DNA from: Pterois miles
Taxonomy: Eukaryota; Chordata; Actinopteri; Perciformes; Scorpaenidae
Direction of reading: 5' to 3'
DNA: 64,000 nt
Assembly (NCBI GenBank): GCA_947000775.1
Contig: CAMQGK010000140.1
Coordinates: 1,636,501-1,700,500, forward strand
Notes under the pieces: model-generated
Seen by the model: only the letters and a program-made list of their open reading frames with translations
The model's database searches: none
What the model was told of the DNA's origin: nothing
Translations under genes and position numbers: made by a program
In this document: piece by piece, positions 1 to 11,500 of the stretch
Numbering within the stretch: position 1 is the first letter of the stretch
How the letters are laid out: every line of letters begins with the position of its first letter

Positions 1-447
1 GAAAGCCAGCTCCCTGACACTCAAAGCAAGGAGGGCGCTTTTATAGGAATAAAGGAAATGGATTGGTGTGTTTTTGGTGCTTGTGAGAAGAGGATTATGA
101 ATGTGAAGTGCATGTAAACAAGCCTCAGAGGGGACAAACAGTCTTGGCACAGAAGTCAACTGTACACTATTTATGAGCTGATGGACTCAGGGGGCATGAG
201 GTCCAGTTGGTGCTTTGCTTCAAGCAAAATGAAAAATAGCACATGAAAGCTATCAATACCTCAGGGACAGTGGACGTTACATAATGTAACCTATCAAATC
301 ACAAGTGCATACATTGTGGTTCGATCATCTTAAATGACCATTTTTATCAAAACTGGTCAAATAAAAACTTCTTAAGAGAGTTAGGAGAGATAAATCAAAT
401 CCAAAACAACATGCCACGATACCAGATAAGTAATCAAGTTAACAAAC
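1..447 (-). other. lmod1: lmod1 intron 1, partial
   Basis: Sequence downstream (minus strand) of the exon 1 donor. It is AT-rich and holds no further lmod1 exon that I can recognise. The remaining exons (leucine-rich repeat and WH2 parts) must lie to the left of the window. Confidence 0.6.
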
Positions 448-735
448 CTCAAATGACTGTTCCCTCTCACTGAGCCTCCCTTTATGGTCACTCTCCCGTC
501 TGCCGTCCAGCTTGGCGTCCCGGACGTTGTTGCGCGTAGGTGGCTGCGCAGCTTGGCTGTCCCCCTGGACGATGATCTTCCCATCCTCTGGCTTGATGTC
601 TGGCACTTTCATCATGTCCTTCTCCAGCTCCTCCATCTCCTCGGGGGAGAGGGTGGACAGCAGGTTGTCCAGGTCTGGGTCCTCGCTGACCTGACGGCCT
701 GTGCGGGTCAGGCCTCTCACCTTTCTCCTTGACAT
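448..735 (-). CDS. lmod1: Leiomodin-1, first coding exon (gene continues beyond the left edge)
   Basis: The exon encodes 96 residues from ATG at 733-735 to a GT donor at 447-446, phase 0. Residues about 15-40 contain RQVSEDPDLDNLLSTLSPEE followed by MEELEKDM, the tropomyosin/actin-binding N-terminal signature of the tropomodulin/leiomodin family. The MSRR start and the SEDPD motif fit leiomodin 1 rather than tropomodulin. Leiomodins nucleate actin filaments in smooth and striated muscle. The start sits in an ideal GCCACC context, and directly upstream is a T-rich run ending in TAG (743-742). The ATG exon may therefore begin at a splice acceptor, with a 5' untranslated exon further upstream. 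Residues after about 45 (basic and polar) look poorly conserved. The adjacent shisa4 and ipo9 genes match the human LMOD1 neighbourhood. The a/b paralogue cannot be decided. Confidence 0.88.
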
Positions 736-3069
736 GGTGGCCTAAAAAAAAATCTGGGGGAAAAGACTACACCCGTGGAGAAGAACGGAGAAATTTCTTT
801 GGAGGTGCTGATGATGTTAACTCAGTAAATCCCTTTGTTTCAAATCTGATTATTGTGTAATTTTCTTGAGAAGCTGAGTATTCCCATAGGCCAACACTGG
901 CGTCCTGCTGTCCCGTCACGTCCCGCTCACCAAAAAGCCACCAGAGGCATCAATCCTGGTGCAAAGAGGCTGGACTCTCAGTCCTGCAGCGAGGGGTACC
1001 AGTGATGAACTGCGAGAGCCTCGCATCATCAATGTGGACCGCAAGGCTGGGACATTCTTCGAAATCCTGTGAAAGTGCATGTCCATATTTAGTTCAGGGT
1101 ACACACTCCTTTAAAGGTAATGGGAAGGGCTGAAGTTTACAGAGATGCCAGAGCAGAGTTACACAGACTTCCCATTACACAACTGATGTTTATACTCAGA
1201 CCAGCTCCTAATTTATTGTTTTGTAATGAATCTGATTGTAAGTGTTTAGAGTTTTACATTAAATTTTCTGCCACAGTGAGAACATCAGTGTTTTTGTTAG
1301 GAACCTTTTTTCCTAGTGTCTTGAATCAACACATTTCCAACATTTTGGCAGAAACAGTACAAGTTAAAAATATAGTTTTGTTTTCACAGGAGCTCAATAT
1401 AACACCAGCAGGCCAATGGTGTAGGGAAACACATGATGTAGATGTTAGATTCACAGTACAGGGAGTCAGACTCTTGAGGCTGTGCTAACTGTGCGCAATA
1501 AAGAATAATATCTGGCTGTTTATTACACCAAAGGCACTAAAATTCAGACACTTAGGTAGATTTTAAAGTGGCACAAATCACATATGTATTAGACTTAAAA
1601 CAAATTACTCCATGAAAGTATCCAAAAAGTTGTTTAAAATGAAGAAAGTCAAGATCCATCCATCCATCCATGTCAACCGCTTATCCCGTTAGGGGTGGGG
1701 GGGGGGGGGGGCCCCGGGGGGGAGGGGGGGGGGGGGGGGGTCGAGGGGAGGGCAGATGGGGGGAAAAAAAGAGAAAAAAAAAAAAAAAAAAAAAAAAACA
1801 CAAACACAAATACAAAAAGGGGAAAATAAAATAAAAAAAAAAAAAAAAAAAATTTTGGGGGGGGGGGGGGGGGGGGGGGGGAGAGAAGGAAGAGGGGGAA
1901 AAAAAAAAAAAAAAGAAAAGGGAAAAAGGAAGAGAAAATCCCTTTGGGGAGGGGAAACAAACAACAACCCCCAGAAAGTCAAGATGATGAATATTATTCT
2001 GTGAATGGAAAGTAAAATAAATATTAATATATATCATAATATTATTAAGAATTATATAAAATACATGTAAGCATTAAAATGCTAAATGTATACTGGTCTG
2101 GTGTGTAGGTGGGCTGTGGAGTTTTTCAATATATAAAATGCAAAATGTACATATGTCACAGTTGTAGGGCAAACTATACAATACAATCTTGTACAGCTTG
2201 AGCACAAATATGGAAATGACAAATAATAATGTGTTAATTACAATCAGTACTCTCAGGGGAACACTTCCTTTGGATTAGATGTTGCTTGTGATGACTATGA
2301 AATGAATCAATTCTGGCAACCATGTGAACATATTTAACATTTGGAGGTTAATATGGACATCTAGTGGTCAAAATGTCGTCAACACATACTAAATGGTAAA
2401 CACATACTTACACTCCTTTCAAGTGTTTTATAATTAGATTTCTTGATGACAAAGAGACACAGTAGACGCTTGTATTTTACATTCCAAAGTTAAAATTTTA
2501 TGTTAATAGAAATAAAAACCTTTTCACTCACTTTATATTACAATGTCATACCATCCATATGACAACAGATGAAAAGCCGTTTGTCTAGACAAGCTCATTT
2601 TGCCGTCAGTTCCAGTAAACACACTCATGGAGTTGGTTTAGAAGCACAAATCAATGGAAACGTCATTGAGCAAATGTTATGTCAAACTACATATGAAAGC
2701 ATCCAACAAAGAAAAGTCCAGTGTTCTCTTTGTGCTTCACACAGGCTCAACAAATCTGTACAAATGGACGTCGCCATCGCGGGAAACAATTTACGCTGTA
2801 AACTAGTAGGAACAGTTCAAGATACAGCAGTAAGTCTCGAGGAAAGGCCCAGGCTTCTCTGATCAATCAGCATGATGATGATGTTTTTTTAATGTCCAGA
2901 TGCATTACGCCCAAATAAAGATATTCATCACGTTTTACAGTTCGTACAGTTTACAAAAGGGCACAGGGCTGTCCAGAACTAGACCCAGAACCAGAATCTA
3001 CAGAATCGTTACAGGTTACAGGCCCTGACCTCACTGGAGCCCAAATCTGTAAGTGTCAATTTATAGAAA
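736..3069. other. lmod1 upstream intergenic region
   Basis: No open frame here resembles a protein. The block holds the lmod1 5' flank, a low-complexity G/A insertion (annotated separately) and otherwise AT-rich sequence. The 122-codon frame at 1120-1488 shows no family signature and is treated as chance. Confidence 0.6.
1643..1985. repeat. Retroposon-like insertion with 13-bp target duplication and degenerate poly-G/poly-A body
   Basis: The 13-mer AGAAAGTCAAGAT occurs at 1643-1655 and again at 1973-1985, as expected for a target-site duplication. Just inside the left copy is CCATCCATCCATCCATG then AACCGCTTATCCCGTTAGG, which I recognise as an end sequence of a very common fish repeat. The body that should follow is replaced by runs of G (up to about 24) and A (up to about 21). 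The boundaries are natural but the interior looks like a failed consensus. Confidence 0.6.
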
Positions 3070-4138
3070 TAGTTTGACATTTTTGGGAAATATCTGCTTT
3101 CTCGTTGAGTAACGCCAGATGAGAAGATTCACACACACATTTGAAATTAGTATTGATCTTTTCTATGAGGGGCAGAAGTACCAAAAATGAACTGATAAAA
3201 ATGGAGGTGATGAAAATGCATGTGAATAAAAGTGGAGCCATAAAAGTGGATGTGAAATGAAAAATGGAGTGATCAATTATGTGATGTGATTTAAAAACAA
3301 TTTGACATTTGTCAATTAAGGAAAGTGGCCTCAAGGGTACAAGTTAAAATAATAGTTATGGAAAAGGGAAGTGATGAAAATGTGTATGAAATGAAAAATA
3401 GAGTGATTAATTATCAATTTATTTGATGAACCTGATTGACAAATGTCAATTTTATTTTAAATTTATTTTAATTTTATTTGAAACGGTGTTGCTCTGATAA
3501 TTATCGGTCGACGGTTCATCATTTACAACACAGAGCTGATATTTCTCCTTTACAGCACACAATTTTTGTTATTTCCGCCCCTTTAAATAAAAAAACAACT
3601 CAGCAAACCTGTTCTCTTTAAACATCCATGAGCAAACTGCCCCGTTTACTTTGTGCAGACATTCGCCTGCACTGTAATCAGTGGGCGAGGTGAGGAAGTA
3701 ACAAAAACTGTGTGCCGTAAACAACAAATATGAGTTGAATGTTTTGAATGATGAACGGTCGACAGTTGATTATTAGAGTAGCACTGTTTCAAATAAAATT
3801 TTTAAAATTTAAAACTAAACTATCAAATCACTTGACACTTCATCACTCTATTTTCAATTCACACGCCCTTGAGGCCACTTTCCTTAAATGATAAATAGCT
3901 ATTTTGTGTTGTGAATGATGAAAAGATGATGAAAATGACGAAACATGGCTGTTTTCATATCACTTTTTTAGTCAAATCAGCGTTAAATTAATCAAATCAA
4001 TTTATCACTCCATTTTTTAGTTCACATGCATCTTCATCACCTCCACTTTTATCAGTTCATTCTTGTTACTTCCTCCCTTCATACTTCTCAGTAACTCTCA
4101 GAAAAAAAGCAAATACTTTTCCCAAAACGTCAAACCAC
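3070..4138. repeat. Long foldback element, about 1.07 kb
   Basis: The left arm (from AGTTTGACATTTTTGGG at 3071) and the right arm (ending CCCAAAACGTCAAACCA at 4137) are imperfect reverse complements. Complementarity continues inwards through the segments around 3190-3260 and 4010-4070 to an inner pair at 3470-3530 and 3755-3800 containing CGGTCGAC. The whole element could fold into one hairpin with a loop of roughly 220 bases. No transposase frame remains, so this is a non-autonomous inverted-repeat transposon. Confidence 0.75.
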
Positions 4139-5478
4139 GACTTTAGAAAGGTGGTCGACAAAATCTACTTTTACAACAGTAGTGATTTTTGGCGTTGTAG
4201 CTAGTCCACAAGGTGAGAACCTGTTCACAGTAAAAGGTAACCTCAAAATAATAATAATAATAATAAATACCAAATGGAAAGATGCCAAAACGTCATATCT
4301 TATGTTACAATAACAATACATTATGTTTAAAATAACTTGTTACAATATCATAAAATATTCAGCTGAAGAACAGATTTACAAAATATGTATTTAAATAGTT
4401 AATCTCTTGATTTTTTCTCCTTAATAGTTAATAATCGTAAGGCGGGACATTTTCTTTTAACTGAGCAACATGACCTGCAACTCCCCTGACCTGATATGTT
4501 ACAAGAAATAAACATTTAACATGACTTTCACTGGAAAAACACCCTACTTGGTATTATGGGATTAATCTAATTTCTAATTCATTTAAAACCAGAAACAGAA
4601 GCGTGAGAGGACAGATACCTTTGACAGGGGTAGCATGCTGAGATGTAACATTAGAACGGCGCAGCTCATATACTACCATGAAGTAAATTAGTCGAGTCAG
4701 ATACAAAAAAAAAGAAGAGACAAAGTCGAAACTAACGGGTGACTAAAAGGCTTCTTACACAGAATTAGGAGTACCATACAATGTTTTAGGCCATCTGCAA
4801 ATTTAAGACAGCGTCACTCTGTCACCTTTTTAATCAAACATGCAGTTTGTTTTTCACTTTAGCCTCTACCACATGACAAAAAAAACATCAAATACAGAAA
4901 TAAAGACATCATGTAATCATATTTGGAGAGTGTGGAGAGTGTGTGACCTGGAATGTAGCCTTAGGCAATTATCAATTTACTCAAATTTAACAACCATTTT
5001 TCCCTTTCATAAATAAAGAGGGAGTGCATTATCATTCATTATCATATTTCTTTCTATCTCCTCTTCTGTAAGGTAATGAGCCCTATCTTGAGATGACACC
5101 CTGTCATTGAGGTGAGCGTCAGAGCACAGAGTGGCCGCACAGAGTCGAGACACCAGAAGCCGGATACCTCCTCGCTTTGGGGATCACGGTGTGACGGCCT
5201 CTGCGAAAACCCGCCGACAGCAACCAGGCGTCAGGTTGCGGAATAATAGAATTTGATTTACGTAAATACTCCAGAAAAGAAGGACAACATCGTAAATAAA
5301 CAGAAAAAAAGAGAACCTTAAAGTGCCTCCTGCTAGTCGAGCTGTAGCGTTTATTTGAGTGTGAGAGTGTTGCTGCCTTCTCCTTTAGAAACAGTCCTTT
5401 CTCTCAGTCGCTGCTGTTTTCCCACTGTGTGTATATGTGTGTGTTATGTCTGTGTGTGTTTGTGTGCAGACGAGCCCA
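4139..5478. other. Intergenic sequence and probable shisa4 3' untranslated region
   Basis: No coding potential is seen. The right end (about 5050-5478) is richer in GC and lies directly downstream of the shisa4 stop on the minus strand, so at least part is probably its 3' UTR. A minus-strand AATAAA (plus-strand TTTATT, 5350-5355) lies 124 bases beyond the stop and is one candidate poly(A) signal. Confidence 0.45.
5350..5355 (-). promoter_or_regulatory. shisa4: Candidate poly(A) signal of shisa4
   Basis: AATAAA on the minus strand, 124 bases after the stop codon in exon 5. It would give a very short 3' UTR. Position and motif are the only support, and more distal sites are possible. Confidence 0.3.
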
Positions 5479-5519
5479 TCAATGACCAGGATACTGAGGT
5501 GGAGAGTAAGGTGGAGGGT
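5479..5519 (-). CDS. shisa4: shisa4 terminal exon 5 (12 codons plus stop)
   Basis: A T-rich tract ending TTTTTCAG precedes AC, which completes a GAC codon with the G left by exon 4. The exon then reads PPPYSPPQYPGH and stops with TGA at 5479-5481. The sequence parallels the proline-rich PPPY-containing end of human SHISA4. It is far too short for ordinary frame searches and was found from splice phase plus motif. Confidence 0.85.
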
Positions 5520-8500
5520 CTGAAAAATAAGTAGATAAAAACGTGAAACAACGTCAGAACTTCATACTATGACTATGATATGTTAAGAATCGTTTAAGAT
5601 TCATACAATGGTGTATTAGGGCCATTGTAGATTAAAAAAATATATAAATATTATGGAGCCAGGTAGAGGGGTAATAATCAGAGAAGAAACTGACTTCCAG
5701 TCATAAATTTATGAGAAAAAAATTGGATATTCTCTGAGATAAGGGAATTAAAAAAAAAAAACTGAAATTTGCAACATTTTAAAGTCATAAATTTACATGA
5801 AAAAAACATAGCAAGGCGAAGGTCCTGAATTTACGATTTCTTCCATGTTTTTAAAGTGTTCTTTTATGAAGTACGAATATTATAGAAATTACAGAAAAGC
5901 AGAGACCAATAACGTCTATCTTGTGTGTCTTTTATTTCAGCACAGTAATCACTAAAAACCAACCGTTAGTCCAAACACACTGCGTTACCATAGTTACACG
6001 CTGATGCTTTTGACTGTCACACACAACACAGAAAAGACACATAAGTGCTTGTGTTGAACCACAGATTATGGTGAATTATGTCTCAGAGTTTGCTGTGGAG
6101 AGGGACGTCTAATACCCTGCTGAGTCTACTGCCCCACCTACCCAGCCCCAGATAAGTGGATGAGAATGGATGGATGTCCGCTATAATAAACTCAAAAAAA
6201 TATTTGAAAATTTGTGTTTGGTGGATTATTTCTCTGTTGTTACAGTGCTAACTGACATTGTGTTTTACATCGTTGGAAAGCCTGTTTATTTACCTCTGGG
6301 CGGCTGTGGCTCAGAGAGTAGAGCAGGTCGTCCAGCAATCAGAGGGGCGGTGGTTCGATCCCTGGCTGCTCCAGTCATATATCGATGTGTCTTTGAGCAA
6401 GACAATTAACCCCAAATTGCTCCAGTCTAGTTTTGAGCTTCAAGTGCTGCCAGTGAGGCACCTGATTGGCAGCACTGATTGGTAGCAAATCATCTGATGT
6501 CAAAATCATGTCAGAGAAGAGATGAGGAGTTTTGTTTTGTCACAAAAATTTTGAACTGAGCCATGTTGGTTTTGAAAAAGCTTTTCAGACTGAAACAGAT
6601 CACACTGAGATCCTGAGGTCTCGTCTTGTGGTGCCTGACTGGCAGCACCTGGAGCTCAAAACAAGAGTCAATACCAACAGGAGAATTTCACTTGGGTGCT
6701 ACCCACATAATCAGCTGTGCTGCTCATCCCACAAATGTATGATCCTTACAAGTTGGACGTCATTGTAAAGGTAAATGATTCGACTTTCCAACGATGTAAA
6801 ATACAATGCCAGTATGCATTTTAACAACAGAGAAGTAATCCGCCAAACACAAATATTCAGTTTATATAATGTAGGACTATATATAACGACTCACGTTACT
6901 GTAGTGTTTAACGGTGGATTAAGTGTGATGAGGTTGATCCAACCTTGCTAAGCGAAGCCATGTGGTCCTGAAACAAAAATACCCCGCTTTTTTCATTACC
7001 GCGGTTTTGTATTCCACTTTTTGTCCATGTTTTTCTCACAAATTTAGGATTTTAATCTCAGAAATTCAGAGTTTTTTCTCTTATTACCCCCCTCCCCGCT
7101 CTTTAATTATTTGTTTATCTACAGTGGCCCTAATACACTGTCACAGGATTCATCCTCAAAATCATTTCACAAATAGTTGCTGAGATATGGATTAAAATGG
7201 TGACTAACATTGCCATCCCTACTGTGGTTAGAAGAATCATTCGAATTAAAAGGGTTCATGCCCTTGGCAGCATGAAATGTGCAAATTCCAGCAAATTTCA
7301 TGGCAATCTACCTTTTAAATCACAAGATATCTTGCATCAAAGTGACCTTTTCAACTGCTGGTGGTGCTTGAGGGCAGAGTCCAACATTAACAGCCTTTCC
7401 CTCTGAATAATATTAGTAAATTTCATGGCAAATTACCTATTAGTTCTTGTGAAAATTGACCTGATGTTGGGTGCTATGGGAAAGATCAGAGGGTCACCCA
7501 AACGCCCTGTGGACAACTGATTATCCTCAAGAGATTAAAATATCTTGTTCAAAGGCCCTAAACAAACAACATCACCATCCACCATTCTCTGCTGCTGCAC
7601 TGCAATAAACACAAGAAGCACTGTTTGTCTTTCTCCCTGTGTATCTTGGCTCCAGCAGGGGTTGTGTCATATTCAGTGGGTGATATCACACGAATTGAGA
7701 CACTTCACGTTCCCAAAAATAGGTAACAGTTTGTGTTACATATAGTGTACTGGCACACATTGTTTGCATTGATTCATGTGCAATGTACTATTGTTCAAAC
7801 AGATCAATAAAAGCTACTCTTACCCTGGCTGTATGCAGGATCCATCAGGTGTGGTGGATAAGGTCCAGGCTGCATCATCGGGTACTGTGGAGGCATGCCA
7901 GGGTACTGGGGTGCCATTGGATAACGTGCATGTGGATACTCAGAGGGTCCCAGTGGTTTTCCATAAGCGTCATACATGGGCTCTACTGGATAGCTAGCCA
8001 TGGGGATCTGCTGGGCTGTGGGCCAAAAAGCACAGACTGCTGTGAAGCAAACTATAACCTCATGGTTGTCTGCACAAGAATGGACATTAAGAGCAGAGGT
8101 CTCACCATCGTAAGGTGTCCTGCCCCTCTGCTGCCTTCTCTGGTAGAGGTAACAGCAGGAGCACATGAAGCAGCAGACCATTGTCGCGATGATCGCCACA
8201 AACAGGAGGATGGAGGAGGCGATGCCAGCTAAAGTGGTGGGGCTGAGAAGATAGACAGAGGAGGATTCAGGTTACAAAGCATTTCCTTTCTTATTTTGAT
8301 CATCTACACCCTGCCTCTCCCTGTCTTTCTACCAGACTCCATCACCTCATAGTCTCAGTGAAGCAACAAAGCCCTCCATTTCAGCTCAGCCTCCGCCGCC
8401 CACTGATCTAATCTCCCGCTGTGCTTAATAAGCTGCAGGTTGTCTGCTCGCTACTGGATAGTGATGGAAGGTATCCAGTGCTGTGGAGGGAAAGTGCCAT

Positions 8501-11500
8501 GTTGCATTTTCTCTCAGGTACAAGCTTGCTTAGTCCAGTGTTATCACGATCACTCACATGGGATAGCTGATGTGATAGGACGACTAATTGTGAATTTCTC
8601 CACTGTGGGACCAATAAAGGAATATCTTATCTTATCTTAATTAGAACAGATTACACCGTGGGGACCAAAGCAGGGTCATTAAAGCATAACTAACCCCCAG
8701 AGATTTAGCTAAAATCCATCTATGCTGGAAATTCAAAAAATGCCTCTAGAAAATTAAAAATATTATCAACCTATCAGCTCATTTACTGTAACCAGGGCAC
8801 CATTACAATGACAGCACAGCACATCCATCTGGCGATAGCAATGTGCTTTCCTATGCTATGATGAGTGTGTAGATGAAGCATTAGCTTGGTAAATTTTGGA
8901 AGAGATGCTCACAACACAACACTGTTTGAGCCCAAAGTTGGGCTTTGCGCAATGCTGCAAAAAGCTGTCGTGGTGTGGCGCTAGTGTTGTGTCTTAAAGG
9001 GTGTTTAGTGAGTGAGAGATGGAGAGAGAAAAAGAGAGAAATAAGTACTCAAGAAAAAGCAAAAAAATAAATAAAAACTGATGAATATTAGTTCATAATA
9101 GTTCTTTCTTGTGAATTAAAAGTACATTTAAAAGTAGCCCTATTTAACATTAAAATGCTGTTGCAGTGTACTAATAATTTTGTTATTTCCCTTCTTTAAA
9201 AGTTACCAGGATGCAGGAAAACTTGTTAGCAGGTAGCTAGTTAGCTAGCTAGCATGCTAATTCCACCATGCTTTCATGCTACAGTTGCAGAGCATAAGAA
9301 GCACCACATGAGCTGCTGGCCCTGGTCTACATTAGGGATCTGTATTCCAAGCAAAAATACTATTTGAAAATCACTGGGAATTATTGATTATTATTCATAG
9401 TATATGTCTGTAATGTACAGGTTTTTTTGGTTGCTTATCTATGTTAATCATCTGCTCAAGTCCGTAGTTTTGCAACTCTGACACTTCAGTTTCCCAGTGT
9501 GGGATTAATAAAGTCGATCTTGTGTTATGTTGTCACTAGGGCTGGGCGATATGGACGAAATCTTCTATCCAAATATGGGTCAGTTCATATCTCGATAATG
9601 ATAAACGTATATCACAATAGAGCATGTTTCCTGGTAATTCAATAAATAAAGAGTCTATATGAAATAACCATATGGTGAAACCTATTTTTGTAAACTCCTG
9701 TGTGAATTAAATACTTGACAAATGAAAAGTACTGAGCATGTTTTCATTTTAAAAAGCAAAATGAACAGAACAGTTTTAAGTGAAATTATCGAGAAAAAAG
9801 AAATAAATACTGACCTAGCCTATATTAGGACAGAAACGATATAGAAAAATATATACAATAGACTTTTTAAATATAATTTTGGTGATATATATCGTCCTAT
9901 TGCTTAGCCCTAGTCGTGACATGATAAAATATTAGTGGATGTATTTGGGTTAATTGTGAATGTTTTACAGATACCATAATATAAAATCCTGAGTACATCG
10001 GAGTCAAAATTAGTGATCTCTTAGCTCAGTAAATGTATAAACTTTATAGCATTTATGCTAAATTTAAATTCTATTGTTGAAAGCTTGTTCTTAACCTCGG
10101 GAACAGTATACACATACTGTGAGAGTATAATGTATCTAAGGTATAATGTGTACTTTGTATGGATGGATTTATGTTCATGTTTCAGGATGCTTCTGAATGT
10201 GCAGACTGTGGCCACACAAGTCTGGATATGTGAGCCTGCAGCGATAGCCTTGAACTGTGAACACAAACACTGACTCTTGGTGTCGAGTAAGTGAATAAAT
10301 AAGTCATTAAATCAAAACTCTGCTGTTGCTGTTGCTGTCCCCACCTGAACTGGTAGAGCATGCAGCGTTTCTGCTCCCTCTCTGTGATCATCTTGAAGGC
10401 ATCCAGGCAGCAGTAGCGCCGGTGGCAGTTCCCACAGCAGAACGTGATGAGAGGGCAGTCGAAGCCGTTGTGCCAGGTGCCATTTTTATCCACGTACCAC
10501 AGACAGTCCTCATTCGCACCGACTGCAAATTAAAACAAAGAAAATTCTTGTTTGTTCACTAACAGATACTGCTTTGTTCTGCCCTCAGGAGAACATAAAT
10601 ATATCTTTTGAACATGTACTGGCTCTTCTCTCTTTACAGCTTCCTTGTTCCAGGCCAAACACAGTCATACTGCATTATTTATTTACTGTGGCAGAGGTTG
10701 AAAACGGACTACGTCTCAAGTAATATACCTAGGATGTAAAGGAGTTGCATGCCTGAGATTAAAAAAAGGAGTCAATTTATAGGACTTCAGGATTATTTTC
10801 ATGATCAATTATCTGAATATTTTTTTCTATCAACTGGCTAATCGCTTGGTCTATAAAAGCATCAGAAACTCCTACAGCCCAAAATGTTTGTTTTTTTTCT
10901 GATGCGTTCTGATGAAGACAAGGCAAAGTAGCAAACTTCTCACAATGGAGAACCTCAACCCATCAATATTTGGTAGTTTTGCTTGAAAAACGCCCTAAAT
11001 GATCAAATCCATTATCAAAAAAGTTTCTGATTGTTTTTTACACATGATTAACTTTTTCCAAAAGCTACAAATGAAACAAAACTCTGTAATGTTGTAGTTC
11101 TGCAGTCTCCTGGGAGACTATTCTCTTTTATTTTATTCTGCTTTACATATTTCTAAATGTGTTCAGTTTTATTTGTTTAATACTTTCAACGTTTTTTTTC
11201 CTCCTGTTTCCCCAATTCATTTTATTTCCTTTTAATTCAAACTGGCGTTTCCTCAGTATTTAGTTTTGTCATGATGTAATGTGATTGTTGATTGTGTGAG
11301 TTGTGTGAGTGCTGATTGTAAAGCACTTTGTGCTACATTTCCTTTTGTGTGAAAAGTGCTATAAAAATAAAGTCATTATTATTATTATTACAGTTCACAC
11401 AGTGACTGAGAAACATTCGGCCTACTGTCTCTCATAAGAATAAATACAGCGCGAGTCCTAAATTGAGTTGGAAGGAGCTGGTATGATTATGTTTTCCCAC

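Larger units (their letters stand above)
5520..7823 (-). other. shisa4: shisa4 intron 4
   Basis: The intron has a strong donor (GTAAGAG) at 7823 and a CAG acceptor at 5522-5520. It contains the foldback/SINE element at 6195-6862 and otherwise unremarkable AT-rich sequence. If unspliced, exon 4 would read GKSSFY then stop, giving an alternative C-terminus without the PPPY motif. Confidence 0.7.
8243..10344 (-). other. shisa4: shisa4 intron 2
   Basis: Contains two SINE 3'-tail fragments (8585-8639 and about 9482-9520, both with a CCCA-GTGGGA-TAATAAAG motif) and a hAT-like MITE at 9537-9912. Nothing coding is seen. Confidence 0.65.

Noticed and set aside
6297..6370. Possible genuine tRNA gene
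   Set aside because: A- and B-box-like sequences are present, but the cloverleaf arms are mismatched and a SINE body follows, so it is a tRNA-derived repeat.
7804..7823. Stop just after shisa4 exon 4 taken as the natural end of the protein
   Set aside because: A strong GTAAGAG donor precedes it and a phase-matched exon with a conserved PPPY tail exists at 5479-5519.
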